DNA of 64,000 bases from Paenibacillus odorifer (GTDB lineage: Bacteria > Bacillota > Bacilli > Paenibacillales > Paenibacillaceae), in assembly GCF_000758725.1 (NCBI RefSeq), contig NZ_CP009428.1, positions 1,054,001 to 1,118,000 of the forward strand, written 5' to 3'. Below are positions 52,784 to 62,111 of the stretch, piece by piece. Both the position numbers and the translations under genes were made by a program. How positions within the stretch are numbered: the first letter of the stretch is position 1; each line of letters starts with the position of its first letter. The notes beneath the pieces were generated by a model. It ran no database searches and was not told the DNA's origin. It saw only the letters and a program-made list of their open reading frames with translations.

Positions 52784-52972
52784 TTAACTGCATTCTATAC
52801 AGTTATTCCGTCTGCATAAGGAATCGTTCTAACTTTAATTGTATTCTATACAACTAAAACTAGAAAAGTCGCCTATGGGGTAGTAAATCAAGAGAAATAG
52901 GTGTACCAAATACAGTTATATCTAATTTGCGAGTTATTCGAAGTAATATAGTTGTACGAAATACAGTTAAAC
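52784..52972. repeat. Cluster of four ~20-nt repeats in a large imperfect inverted repeat
   Basis: Units at 52784-52805, 52835-52857 (plus orientation) and 52899-52920, 52948-52972 (minus) share the core TTAACTGTATTCTATACAA with small changes. Outer copies are followed by a common TCTGCATAA block. No gene is within. It looks like a dispersed, fold-back-capable element. The rest of the 378-nt gap 52632-53009 holds the modB terminator and nothing else visible. Confidence 0.75.
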
Positions 52973-53009
52973 GCTTCTGCATAATGCTCCCGTCTTCTGC
53001 TGTGACCCA

Positions 53010-54005
53010 TTAAGTCTCATAAATTATCGTCCCTGTTTCCGTGAGATCATATCCGTGAATGGACCCAAGCTCACTCTGGAAGGCTGGTGAACGCAAAATA
53101 TCAATCACGGCAGCAATCCATTGCTCATGATCCGGTTTTTTAATCATCACCAGATCGTAGCACTCCTGAATCATAGGAACGAAATCAACACCGTCGACAA
53201 TCTTAGCGGCTTTCTCGGTGCCGATGGCTACATCTGCTTCTCCCCGGGCCACTTTACCGGCAACTGCCAAATGGCTGTTCTCCTCGTTCTCATAGCCTGA
53301 TAGGCTGGCTGCTGGAATGCCATGCAATCGAAGCTGTTCATCCAATAATACGCGTGCACCTGAACCTCGTTCTCTATTGATCAGCGTGAGTCCGTTCTGC
53401 TCTAAGTGAGACCATTCATGAATACCCCTGGGATTCCCTTTTTGTACATAAAAACCTGCACTTCGGGTAAGTAGGCGAACTACAACATAAGAGCATCCTA
53501 CGAGTATTTTTCGGATATAGGGTAGGTTGTATTCTCCAGTATCCCCGTCGAGCAGATGTGTGCTGACAATGTCCGACTCCCCTTTATACATGGCTATCAG
53601 GCTATCAAGACTCCCGGCATAAGAACGAAGAGGGCGTTCAGGCAGAGCCCGTTCCAAATAGGTAGCTAGAATATCCAGTGACATATCCTGACCTGTAATC
53701 ACCAAGCTGTGTCCTACAGCTTTAAGGTGGGGAGATTGTGCTGGCATTTGAGCTGGATTTGTACCGGAAAAGGCCAAGGGTATTGCTGGTGGAGTCTGGG
53801 CCATTATAGTAGTAGGATTAGCGGTGGACGCCCCACTCCGTGTATTTTGTTTGTAGGTTTCCAAATCGGATTGATCCACGCGCATTTGTTTTCCTACACG
53901 GTAGGAGGGGAGCTCCCCTTTTTTAATTAGATCATATACTTTTAATTTTGATATTTTTAATAAGCGGGCAATTTCCTCTGTCGTATAGGATGTATTATCG
54001 GACAT
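53010..54005 (-). CDS. Excisionase-type HTH regulator with periplasmic-binding-protein-like domain
   Basis: A 331-aa protein. The N-terminal MerR/excisionase-like HTH (~5-55) has YTTEEIARLLKISKLKVYDLIKKGELPSYRVGKQ. After a Pro/Ala/Thr linker (~56-95), a PBP-like domain (~97-325) has LVITGQDMSLDILATYL, DSLIAMYKGESDIVSTHLLDG, LINRERGSGARVLLDEQL and GEADVAIGTEKAA. This architecture is known for molybdate- or tungstate-linked regulators in Firmicutes, and modAB is next to it. Control of modA is inferred. ATG 54005 has SD GGAGG. Confidence 0.88.
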   Translation of the reverse strand: MSDNTSYTTEEIARLLKISKLKVYDLIKKGELPSYRVGKQMRVDQSDLETYKQNTRSGASTANPTTIMAQTPPAIPLAFSGTNPAQMPAQSPHLKAVGHSLVITGQDMSLDILATYLERALPERPLRSYAGSLDSLIAMYKGESDIVSTHLLDGDTGEYNLPYIRKILVGCSYVVVRLLTRSAGFYVQKGNPRGIHEWSHLEQNGLTLINRERGSGARVLLDEQLRLHGIPAASLSGYENEENSHLAVAGKVARGEADVAIGTEKAAKIVDGVDFVPMIQECYDLVMIKKPDHEQWIAAVIDILRSPAFQSELGSIHGYDLTETGTIIYET

Positions 54006-54071
54006 GACAAAAGCCTCCAGAACTTCATATTAGGACAAGACTACCCTATTTTGAAGTCCTGTGCAATTAGC

Positions 54072-54824
54072 CTATTGTTGTTTACCCGCCTGCTGTGTAC
54101 TGGATAATTTGATCAACTCAGAGACAGTGACAAATCGAAAGCCTTTCTTTTCTAATTCCGGCAAAATAATTTTAAGAGCTTCTCTAGTTTGTGACTGCCC
54201 GTGCACATGATCATGAAATAGAACGATGTCCCCATTACGTGCATTTCGAATGACCTTGTTCGAAATACTGTACACGCCTGGGCGATTCCAGTCACGAGTA
54301 TCTTGATGCCAGGACCATAATATTGGCTTCAAGCCCATATTGTTAGACAGATCAACTAAGGTCTCGTCATACATGCCGCCTGGTGGTCTGAACAGTGAAC
54401 TATGTTTACCGGAGACTTTTATAATCTCTTCTTCGGTCAATCTTAGCTCCTGCTCAAATTGTGCTTCATTAATAGGTTTTTTAAAATAAACGTGATTGTA
54501 GGTATGGTTAGCTAATTCATGCCCCTCAGCAATAACTCGTTTCGCTACCTCTGGATAGGCTGCAATTCTTTTTCCTATCGCAAAAAAGGTGCATTTCGCA
54601 TGATATTGATTCAATACCTTTAAGATTTGATCGGTTTCAGAAGGGTCAGGACCATCGTCGAACGTCAATGCAATCACTTTTTGGTTAGTATGTACTTCCC
54701 AAATCATGTCTCCTCTTTTTTCGTAGTAGTCGCGGTTTTTGCTTGGACTACCTAGAGCAGAGTTCGTGAAGCATAAAAAGAATGTAAGGGTGATCATCAT
54801 AATTTTGCTGCAAGTTTTCATCAT
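54072..54824 (-). CDS. NodB-type polysaccharide deacetylase, exported
   Basis: A 250-aa protein with a signal peptide (~8-26). The NodB domain has VIALTFDDGPDP (catalytic Asp), HELANHTYNH (metal His pair), FRPPGGMYDE, WSWHQDTRDW and IVLFHDHVHG. It resembles PdaA/PdaB-type peptidoglycan deacetylases of spore formers. Two ATGs at 54824 and 54821 follow SD AGGTGA; the second has the better spacing. Confidence 0.9.
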   Translation of the reverse strand: MMKTCSKIMMITLTFFLCFTNSALGSPSKNRDYYEKRGDMIWEVHTNQKVIALTFDDGPDPSETDQILKVLNQYHAKCTFFAIGKRIAAYPEVAKRVIAEGHELANHTYNHVYFKKPINEAQFEQELRLTEEEIIKVSGKHSSLFRPPGGMYDETLVDLSNNMGLKPILWSWHQDTRDWNRPGVYSISNKVIRNARNGDIVLFHDHVHGQSQTREALKIILPELEKKGFRFVTVSELIKLSSTQQAGKQQ

Positions 54825-55101
54825 TTCACCTGTTTTTTTATTTTAGAGTGCTCCTTTTGGGGGTCGGTATATTCATAGTTTCAGTTTTGTATAGGCAACC
54901 AGTCTTTTTTCGTGCTCATTCTTCTTTCTACTATATCTTCATGTACAGGTTATGAGATTCATTTTGGCTTCTGACGATTACATAGTTATCCACGTGACCG
55001 TCTATAATTAAATTAGCCTTTGTATTTTGATGTGAAAATTGTTATGAAAATGCCTTATAATGAAGTACTATATACAGACATTTGGTTAGGGTGGTGGGAA
55101 C

Positions 55102-56511
55102 ATGACACTTATTGAAAAAAGAGAACACCGGCAGTATCCGGAGATTACCCGCCTAGAAACGTCGAGAGCTGCTTATGAGCGTGATTATTCACGCCTGATT
55201 CATTCGCCTACTTTTCGGAGGCTGCAAGGTAAATCACAAGTATTCGGGGCTGGGACGGGTGATTATTACCGCACGCGTCTGACTCATTCACTTGAAGTTG
55301 CACAGATTGCTCGTGAGGCGGCGAAAAGTCTGCTGCGATCGTATCCAGAAGTGGAAACCACCAAGGCGGAGAATCCGGGTCTTGTTATAGATCCAGAGGT
55401 AGTGGAATGCGCAGCTATCGCTCATGATTTTGGCCATCCTCCCTTTGGACATAAAGGGGAAGAAGTGCTGGATAATATTTTGGAACAGCTTATTGAAAAG
55501 AAAACTAACGAAGCTGCGCTGCAATCAGGCGCAACGGGTGTGGATCGCCTGCTGATCCATGAGCAGATGAAGCAACGTTATGAGCATTTCGAAGGCAATG
55601 CCCACAATTATAGGCTGATTATGTTTCTGGAGAAGCGTGAGAATATCGATGGGCTAAATCTGTCAGATGCTGTGCTGCTAGGCATAAATAAGTATCCTTT
55701 TCCCGGCACCTCGCTGAAGAAGGGGATGTACCTTCACGAATGGGGATATATTTCGGAGATCCGCAAAGAGTGGGGAATACCGGCAGGTAAGAAAACGTTA
55801 GAGGCTCAGCTTATGGACCTTTGTGACGATATCGCTTATTCTGCACATGATCTGGAGGATGGGATTAAAGCCGGAAAGATTGAAGTGCATGAACACTTTA
55901 TGCATGATTCTTATATCCAGCGGTTAATCGTAGAGAAAATCACCACGCTCGAGGATTTCTTCTGGAAGGGCTGGGAAGAGGAAGGCATTCGCGCGAAGGT
56001 CGAGGAAGTGCTCAGTTCATTTCTTCGGGTTTGGAAGGAAAAAATGCCAACCTGCGAAAATGACTATTCCCGCACTCGACGTGAAGTTAAGGCTTATTGG
56101 GTAAGTACCTTTGTCGCCAGCTTGGGAGTGATCCAAGATGGAGACTGGAAGAAGGTCACCTTTATAAAGGAAGGAAAAGAAGACGAAGATATGCTGCGGA
56201 CCGTAAGTGTGCTGAAAAGCTTCGCGTGGGTTACTATGATCCGTGATTTGCGTGTGCAGCGGCTGCAGAAACGTAGTGAGTGGATTTTGCGCCGTCTATG
56301 GGGAGCATTTTTGGATCCACAGACCTCTAAAGCCATTATTCCATCGGATTGGCTGCAGCGATTTGAGAAAGATCAGAAGCAGGCAAAACCGATTTGGACT
56401 TGGGAGCATATGGTGATTGATTATATCGCAGGGATGACTGATGCTTTTGCAGAGAAAATATATAATGAGCTGTACGGACTGAAAGTCGGCTCGATTTATG
56501 ATTTGGATTAG
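55102..56511 (+). CDS. dgt: Deoxyguanosinetriphosphate triphosphohydrolase
   Basis: A 469-aa HD-superfamily dNTPase. It has YSRLIHSPTFRRLQGKSQVF, RTRLTHSLEVAQIAREAAK (first metal His), CAAIAHDFGHPPFGHKGEEVLD (HD motif) and LMDLCDDIAYSAHDLEDGIKAG (final metal Asp). It hydrolyses dGTP or other dNTPs to deoxynucleoside and triphosphate. ATG 55102 follows GGGTGGTGGG. A TATAAT -10-like hexamer lies at 55056-55061 with a poor -35. It is closed by a strong terminator. Confidence 0.93.
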   Translation: MTLIEKREHRQYPEITRLETSRAAYERDYSRLIHSPTFRRLQGKSQVFGAGTGDYYRTRLTHSLEVAQIAREAAKSLLRSYPEVETTKAENPGLVIDPEVVECAAIAHDFGHPPFGHKGEEVLDNILEQLIEKKTNEAALQSGATGVDRLLIHEQMKQRYEHFEGNAHNYRLIMFLEKRENIDGLNLSDAVLLGINKYPFPGTSLKKGMYLHEWGYISEIRKEWGIPAGKKTLEAQLMDLCDDIAYSAHDLEDGIKAGKIEVHEHFMHDSYIQRLIVEKITTLEDFFWKGWEEEGIRAKVEEVLSSFLRVWKEKMPTCENDYSRTRREVKAYWVSTFVASLGVIQDGDWKKVTFIKEGKEDEDMLRTVSVLKSFAWVTMIRDLRVQRLQKRSEWILRRLWGAFLDPQTSKAIIPSDWLQRFEKDQKQAKPIWTWEHMVIDYIAGMTDAFAEKIYNELYGLKVGSIYDLD

Positions 56512-56524
56512 AGGCTCTTAGACA

Positions 56525-56580
56525 AGTAGTCCCTGCTGTTCATTTAGGATGATCTAAATGAACAGCAGGGGCTATTTTTA
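56525..56580. terminator. Bidirectional terminator after dgt
   Basis: CCCTGCTGTTCATTTAG and CTAAATGAACAGCAGGG form a 17-bp perfect stem, followed by a T-rich run. It lies between convergent genes. Confidence 0.93.
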
Positions 56581-56586
56581 TAAGGA

Positions 56587-57102
56587 TTATTGATTTAAAT
56601 ACCACTCATATGCAGTTCTTTCAAGATTAACCACAAATTCTTCTTTCCCGTCTATATAAGCTGCAATGTCCTCTGGGAATTGTTTGGCAAGAGTATCCTT
56701 CAAATCTCCGTACTGTTTAACCGTCTCCGGATGTGATCGAAGGTAGTCTCTTACAGCCAGATGACGGTCGATATCTATCTTATTATCCATTTGGAAGACA
56801 TGAACATGATGGGTTCTGCTATTTCCGCCTTTTCTGAAATATCTTCTGCCACTGATACCGAACTCACCCATACATTCATAACCAAGTGCTGTCATTTGCT
56901 GGTTGAACTCATCTACAGCTTCGATATTTCGTACTACAGGCATTATATCTATGATTGGTTTAGCTTTTAGTCCGGAAACAGAAGTGCTGCCAATATGGTG
57001 AATATCAACGAGGGCATCAGCAAAGATGTCTTTAATCTTCTGAGCTTCTTCAATGAACATTAGACTCCATTGCTCGTTAAATTCTGTGACCGTGACCTTC
57101 AT
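56587..57102 (-). CDS. GrpB/UPF0157 nucleotidyltransferase-fold protein
   Basis: A 171-aa protein. IHHIGSTSVSGLKAKPIIDIMPVV is the GrpB signature (NTase-like GSTS with Asp), then GYECMGEFGISGRRYFRKGG, THHVHVF and FRDYLRSHP-like VRDYLRSHPET. The family has the nucleotidyltransferase fold but no settled function. It is a single gene; ATG 57102 has a GAGAGGG SD. Confidence 0.88.
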   Translation of the reverse strand: MKVTVTEFNEQWSLMFIEEAQKIKDIFADALVDIHHIGSTSVSGLKAKPIIDIMPVVRNIEAVDEFNQQMTALGYECMGEFGISGRRYFRKGGNSRTHHVHVFQMDNKIDIDRHLAVRDYLRSHPETVKQYGDLKDTLAKQFPEDIAAYIDGKEEFVVNLERTAYEWYLNQ

Positions 57103-57180
57103 TTCACTAACCCTCTCTTTATGGATAACTTTGGATTTTCTTATTATAGAACAGATGTTCTTGTTTTGTAAAGCATATTA

Positions 57181-58137
57181 TTAATATTGCCGGTCGTAAT
57201 CAACAAGATTTAGAGAAGGTGTGCCTGATGATAAGTAAGACTTCACATTTTCGGTAAAAATATTAACGATCCGGTCAGCGTATTGATCTGTAATTCCAGC
57301 GGAGTGTGGAGTGATGATTACTTGCTCCATAGACCAAAGCGGATGATCCTGCGGAAGGGGTTCGGTCTCAAAAACATCCAACCCAGCGCCACGGAGTTGT
57401 CCGCGATTCAATGCATCGATCAGAGCCTCAGTATCGGTAGTTGCGCCACGGCCAATGTTAATGTAATAGGAGCCTTCTTTAAACGCGGAGAAGCTGGTGG
57501 CATTAAATAAATGCTTGGTCTCATCGGTAATAGGAAGGGTATTGATGATGAAATCGCCTTGGCTTACAGCTTCGGATAAACGATCTGTTGTATAGATTTG
57601 ATCAAAGTCTGCGACTGGCTTACCGGAACGGCTGACACCGATAGTCTTCATCCGGAAGGCTTTAGCAATTCTGGCGGTTTCACTGCCGATCGCTCCAGTT
57701 CCAGCTATAACGGCTGTTTTGCCGGACAGCTCGCTTTCACTGCCATCAGATTTCCAAATATGGTTCTGCTGATTGCGTACAGCCGTATGCAAATTACGTG
57801 TGAAGAGAAGCATGAACCCGAAGATTACCGCAGAAATAGGCTCGGCATGAACTCCGCTCCCACTGGTGAGCAGGACTCCTTGTTCCTTAAGACGATCGAG
57901 AGGAAGTTTCTCAATACCAGCAGACCAGGACTGAACCCAGCGAAGGGAGGACTCGGGGCGAAGGAGTGTATCCGAAATACCTTTAGCCCAGCCGATTACG
58001 ATTTCTGCGTCTGCAAGCAGCTGCAAATCTGGATTTTTGGCGTCTCCTTGTGTGAATGTATAGCCTGGGGCAGCCGCTTTGATCCTTTCCTGCTGCTGAG
58101 ATGTAAGTGGTTGTAGACATACTATAGACTTAGTCAT
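57181..58137 (-). CDS. D-2-hydroxyacid dehydrogenase
   Basis: A 318-aa NAD(P)-dependent enzyme. The Rossmann motif is GTGAIGSETARIAKAF, with the catalytic Arg region INIGRGATTD, Glu in DVFETEPLP and His in IITPHSAGI. The N-terminal domain is diverged. It may reduce 2-oxo acids such as glyoxylate or hydroxypyruvate; the substrate is not predictable. ATG 58137 has SD AGGAGG. It is divergent from thpR. Confidence 0.9.
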   Translation of the reverse strand: MTKSIVCLQPLTSQQQERIKAAAPGYTFTQGDAKNPDLQLLADAEIVIGWAKGISDTLLRPESSLRWVQSWSAGIEKLPLDRLKEQGVLLTSGSGVHAEPISAVIFGFMLLFTRNLHTAVRNQQNHIWKSDGSESELSGKTAVIAGTGAIGSETARIAKAFRMKTIGVSRSGKPVADFDQIYTTDRLSEAVSQGDFIINTLPITDETKHLFNATSFSAFKEGSYYINIGRGATTDTEALIDALNRGQLRGAGLDVFETEPLPQDHPLWSMEQVIITPHSAGITDQYADRIVNIFTENVKSYLSSGTPSLNLVDYDRQY

Positions 58138-58226
58138 GATGTGTTCCTCCTACTTTGTGGTTTAATGGATATGGATCATGTTATAGGTTAAGAATACCAA
58201 ATCTATTGGAGAAGGTGAAATTGACC

Positions 58227-58829
58227 ATGAATACTAAAGTATCAGAGAACGAATCAGAACGGCTTTTTCTAGCTGTGAAATTACCTTCTGAGCTGCAAGA
58301 AATAGTGGCGCAGGCATGTTCAAAGCTAGCTGGAAATTTTGAATTTGCTAAATGGACAAATCCGCAAGATTATCATATTACCCTGCAATTTTTAGGAGAT
58401 ACCCCCAAGACCGTAATTCCAGATTTAGTAAAATCATTAAGGCAGATCGCGGGTCAAGGCAGCCCCTTCAATCTCTCTTTGGACAAATGGGACACATTTG
58501 GTCTTCCAGCTTCCCCAAGAGTCCTGTGGATAGGGGTTTCTGGCGAAATAGAGGCATTAAATCAATTAGCTGCGAGAGTGCATTCTGCGACGTTTCCATT
58601 AGGTTTTTCAGGCGAATCCAGGGCCTATAAACCGCATCTTACCGTGGCTCGAAAGTACCGGGGAAAAAATTCATATGATGATAAATTGCTGGAAAACTTA
58701 CTGAAATTGGATGGTGATTGGAACCTAAAAAACTATCAGAGAGACTGGACGATTGATAGTTTTGTGTTGTATGCTACCAGAATGTATGCCATTCCTATGT
58801 ATGAAATTATTGAAAAGTTTACAGTTTAA
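58227..58829 (+). CDS. thpR: RNA 2',3'-cyclic phosphodiesterase
   Basis: A 200-aa 2H-phosphoesterase (LigT/ThpR). The two HxT motifs are in DYHITLQFLGD and KPHLTVARK. It opens cyclic phosphate ends of RNA; the in vivo role is unclear. The frame extends back to 58155, but ATG 58227 with SD GAAGGTG is the better start and begins just before RLFLAVKLP, the family's normal N-terminus. Confidence 0.92.
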   Translation: MNTKVSENESERLFLAVKLPSELQEIVAQACSKLAGNFEFAKWTNPQDYHITLQFLGDTPKTVIPDLVKSLRQIAGQGSPFNLSLDKWDTFGLPASPRVLWIGVSGEIEALNQLAARVHSATFPLGFSGESRAYKPHLTVARKYRGKNSYDDKLLENLLKLDGDWNLKNYQRDWTIDSFVLYATRMYAIPMYEIIEKFTV

Positions 58830-58906
58830 AATCGATAATAAAGTTTTCAAAGCTTCCGTTTTCGGTTACATACAATAGGAATGTGCCGTGAAATAGGAGG
58901 AATATC

Positions 58907-59833
58907 ATGTTAATTTTTAAACAAAACCGCTATATTGCGTTGCTCGTTGGCGTTATACTAGTGTGTTTCTCTGCCATAAGCTTATTGCAACCCGAACAAG
59001 TTGCGGAAGGGAAGATGGACAGGGTGCAGATGGATAAGTTGCAATCCACCAGCCGTGCATCCGTACTTTCTCTTTTGCAAGATGAATCGAAGTCTAGTAT
59101 AACGAGTAGCATTACGAGGGGCATTACTGAAGTTACACAAGCCAATAAGCTTAATAACACACTCAGTCTTTTAAGTTCCGCTTGGAAACCGGCGAAGGGT
59201 GTGGAATGGCTTAGTGTAAAAAAAATAAAACAAAAAAACACAAAAAACACATCGAACGTTTCCATTATTCGGGTGAAGGCTGATGTAGTACAATCCAAGC
59301 CAGCTGCGCAAAAAGCGTCGCAATTGGCGGAAACAGCAACAAAGAGTAGTCAGGCGACAGCGAAGATAGCCTCGGCTTCTCAGAAACATCCCCTCACAAC
59401 ATTGTACTTCTCTCGGACAGAGCTATTAAGCCAGGAGCAGCAAAGTAAAGCAACCCGGCGCTACGCTGTATCCGAAGAAGAACTGCTTCTGCTACAAAAA
59501 ATTGTAATGGCAGAGGCGGAAGGTGAACCGTACAAGGGCAAGGTGGCAGTTGCCAACGTTGTTCTGAATAGGCTGCGGTCAGCCAATTTCCCCGACACGA
59601 TATATAAAGTTATTTATCAGAAGAGCCAGTTCAGCCCTGTAGCTAACGGGCGTCTTAACCGTGTGAAGCCTAACGATGATAGTATTAAAGCGGTGAATGC
59701 TGCACTCTCCGGAGTAAAGGAAGTTCCCGATAATACTTATTTTTTCTTGTCGCTAAAACTTGCACAGGATCTGACCGTACATCATTCACAGACTTATGTT
59801 AAAACTATTGGCAATCATACTTTTTATAAATAA
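58907..59833 (+). CDS. SleB-like cell wall hydrolase with N-terminal membrane anchor
   Basis: A 308-aa protein. A TM or signal anchor (~9-28) is followed by a long Ser/Lys/Thr-rich linker (~30-180) and the Hydrolase_2 (SleB) domain (~185-308). The domain has LLLLQKIVMAEAEGEPYKGKVAVANVVLNRLRS (catalytic Glu), FSPVANGRLN and TYFFLSL. It resembles SleB/CwlJ lytic enzymes, but the peptidoglycan-binding repeats of SleB are missing. A role in sporulation, germination or vegetative wall turnover is possible. SD AGGAGG. Confidence 0.87.
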   Translation: MLIFKQNRYIALLVGVILVCFSAISLLQPEQVAEGKMDRVQMDKLQSTSRASVLSLLQDESKSSITSSITRGITEVTQANKLNNTLSLLSSAWKPAKGVEWLSVKKIKQKNTKNTSNVSIIRVKADVVQSKPAAQKASQLAETATKSSQATAKIASASQKHPLTTLYFSRTELLSQEQQSKATRRYAVSEEELLLLQKIVMAEAEGEPYKGKVAVANVVLNRLRSANFPDTIYKVIYQKSQFSPVANGRLNRVKPNDDSIKAVNAALSGVKEVPDNTYFFLSLKLAQDLTVHHSQTYVKTIGNHTFYK

Positions 59834-59906
59834 TTTGGTGGATCTGTGAACCTCAGCGCTATATAGGGTAAACTAAACTATATGAATCTGGAGGTGGAAG
59901 ATAACC

Positions 59907-60590
59907 ATGAAAATCACTTATTATGGACATTCAGCTCTGCTGGTAGAGACGGGGAACGTGAAGGTTATTATTGACCCTTTTTTGTCAGGTAATCCGAACT
60001 CCGGTATTTCACCTGCCGATATTTCCGTTGATGCCGTTCTGCTTACTCACGGCCACTCTGATCATTTAGGAGATGCTGTCGAAATTGCCAAGCAGAATGA
60101 TTGTCCGATCTTTGCGGTGTTTGAGCTTGCCGAATATTGCCGGATGAAGGGTGCACAGGTTAAGCACATGAATATAGGTGGTAGTCATACCTATGCAGGG
60201 ATGACTGTGAAATTTACGCAGGCGTTTCATTCCTCATCCATTCAGGAGGGCGATTCTTGGATTTATGCTGGACAACCCGCGGGGATTTTGTTGACGATTG
60301 AGGGCAAGACGATTTTCCATGCGGGGGATACCGCACTATTCAGCGATCTGCGCCTCATTGGAGAAAGGAATGCGATTGCCCTGGCAGCTCTTCCTATAGG
60401 CGATATGCTAACCATGGGACCGGATGACGCCTTGCTGGCCGCACGCTGGCTACGGGCGGATAAAGTGATCCCGCTACATTACAATACATTTCCGGATATT
60501 GCTCAGGATGGTGCTGATTTCTGCGATCGCCTGCATCAAGAGGGAGTAGAAGGTTTTCCGCTTAAAGCTGGTGAGAGCGTAGAAATTTAA
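59907..60590 (+). CDS. UPF0173 metal-dependent hydrolase (YtkL-like)
   Basis: A 227-aa metallo-beta-lactamase-fold protein. It has ITYYGHSALLVE, IDPFLSGNP, LLTHGHSDHLGDA (zinc ligands), FHAGDTALFSDL and VIPLHYNTFP. It matches the UPF0173 family (B. subtilis YtkL); the physiological substrate is unknown. SD TGGAGGTGG. It ends at a terminator facing the glycosyltransferase gene. Confidence 0.92.
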   Translation: MKITYYGHSALLVETGNVKVIIDPFLSGNPNSGISPADISVDAVLLTHGHSDHLGDAVEIAKQNDCPIFAVFELAEYCRMKGAQVKHMNIGGSHTYAGMTVKFTQAFHSSSIQEGDSWIYAGQPAGILLTIEGKTIFHAGDTALFSDLRLIGERNAIALAALPIGDMLTMGPDDALLAARWLRADKVIPLHYNTFPDIAQDGADFCDRLHQEGVEGFPLKAGESVEI

Positions 60591-60609
60591 CCAATCCGAT
60601 TTATATTAT

Positions 60610-60657
60610 AAAAAAAGCAGGTAGCCGGGGGAAATTCCCTGACTGCCTGCTTATTCT
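60610..60657. terminator. Bidirectional terminator after the UPF0173 gene
   Basis: AAGCAGGTAG pairs with CTGCCTGCTT (one mismatch), with an inner GGG/CCC, an A run before and T-rich sequence after. Confidence 0.8.
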
Positions 60658-61845
60658 TTAAGGTGTAATACATACAGGTTCTTCATTACGTGCTTGCGCT
60701 CTTGTGCCTCTGATTTCAGTTGCCTCGCTTACGGGGTTACCTAACATCTTCAGAACAGTAGTCGCACAGCTTTGCGGTTGATGTTTATCTGGAGCGAGAC
60801 GTCGTCTGCGTTGCTCTTCCAGAACTGAATATTCACGAAGCATCATAGTGAACCATTTGTTCACTACTTCCGAGTCGAGCACCTCTGCCAGCCCAAGCTC
60901 TACGAAATATTGGCAGTTTTTCTCTTCCTGACCTGGAATAGCTTTATAGAAAAGCATTGGAATTCCTTTGGCCTGACCTTCCGTACAGGTCATGCCTCCA
61001 GGCTTCGTAATCAGCAGGTCTGAGGCATCCATCAATTTATTGATTTCACTGCTATATCCCAGAATTTTAACATTGGGATGATTGAGCAGTGGATTGGACT
61101 TCATTTTGGCGATTAGCTTCTCATTGCTGCCCATACAGAAGACGAGCTGAATATCATCCATTCTGGCGGTGAGGGAATGCATAATCTCTTTGCCGAACAT
61201 CAGCCCCCATCCTCCGCCCATAATGAGTACGGTTGGAATATCAGCCAATCCCAGTTCCTTGCGTAGCAGCGTCTTGTTGGAGCGTTCCCAGAACTTTGGA
61301 TGCACTGGGATGCCAGTGACGGTTACTAGCTCTGGAGCGATCCCACGGCCTGTCAGAATGGACTTGACGCGTGGGGTAGATACGAGATAACGATTGACCT
61401 CAGAATTTACCCAACTCCCATGTGCATCATAATCAGTAATTAATGTATACAGAGGCACATGTAGTCCACGACGTTTCAGTCTGGAAATGACCGCAGCCGG
61501 AATGGGATGAGTGCAGATAATTAAATCAGGCTTTAGCTGCTCAATGACCTGTGAAGCATGTGTATAAAAAATCCGGTGAAGCGCCATTTTAGTCAACGGG
61601 TTCAATGATTTATGATATTGTGTCTTATACATCATGCCGACCAGCTTAGGCTGGCTGCTAACTGTTTTGCGGTAAGCGGAAAGAATCCAAGGGGCGACCG
61701 TCGGGTTAAGAAATTTCCCCAGCTCGATGACTCGGCATTGGACATCCGGATTCAGCAGCTTTATTCCTTCGGCCAGAGCATAGGCTGCTCCTGTGTGGCC
61801 CGTACCGAAGCCTTCCGAAAACAGCAGTACTCTTTTCTTTCGCAT
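60658..61845 (-). CDS. UgtP/MGDG-synthase-type glycosyltransferase
   Basis: A 395-aa GT28-like protein. LLFSEGFGTGHTGAAYALAEGI is the MGDG synthase N-terminal motif, ICTHPIPAAVISRLK and LITDYDAHGSWVN follow, and the C-terminal domain has VLIMGGGWGLMFG, KILGYSSEINKLMDASDLLITKPGGMTCTEG. Relatives add glucose to diacylglycerol to make glycolipid anchors. The C-terminus after ~350 is basic and not conserved. ATG 61845 has SD AGGTGA. Confidence 0.88.
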   Translation of the reverse strand: MRKKRVLLFSEGFGTGHTGAAYALAEGIKLLNPDVQCRVIELGKFLNPTVAPWILSAYRKTVSSQPKLVGMMYKTQYHKSLNPLTKMALHRIFYTHASQVIEQLKPDLIICTHPIPAAVISRLKRRGLHVPLYTLITDYDAHGSWVNSEVNRYLVSTPRVKSILTGRGIAPELVTVTGIPVHPKFWERSNKTLLRKELGLADIPTVLIMGGGWGLMFGKEIMHSLTARMDDIQLVFCMGSNEKLIAKMKSNPLLNHPNVKILGYSSEINKLMDASDLLITKPGGMTCTEGQAKGIPMLFYKAIPGQEEKNCQYFVELGLAEVLDSEVVNKWFTMMLREYSVLEEQRRRRLAPDKHQPQSCATTVLKMLGNPVSEATEIRGTRAQARNEEPVCITP

Positions 61846-61999
61846 AAGTTCACCTGCTACTTTCCTTTTCTATAGAAATGCGTTTCTTCTTCTAATTATA
61901 CTAGGAAATCTATACTATACTCACATTATACAAGTAAGACGTAAATAGAAAGTTAAAACCCTGCAATAAATAAAAAAAATAAAAGGTTCGCCCAAAGTA

Positions 62000-62028
62000 T
62001 TGCAAACTAGAAAACAACATGATAAAGT
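62000..62028 (+). promoter_or_regulatory. Candidate promoter of the tetR gene
   Basis: TTGCAA, 17-nt spacer, TAAAGT, immediately upstream of the operator-like repeat at 62041. Confidence 0.5.
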
Positions 62029-62040
62029 AGTGAATGACCA

Positions 62041-62065
62041 ATTGACCGGATTAGTAAAATGGTCA
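62041..62065. promoter_or_regulatory. Operator-like sequence upstream of tetR
   Basis: TGACC and GGTCA form an inverted repeat with a 13-nt spacer; a further TGACCA lies just before. 18 of 25 positions match the sequence at 62805-62829 upstream of the YhgE gene. It is probably the autoregulatory TetR site. Confidence 0.6.
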
Positions 62066-62111
62066 GAAGTCAGCGGGAACGATATTTTCTGGAGAAAGGA
62101 AGTGTGCACAG

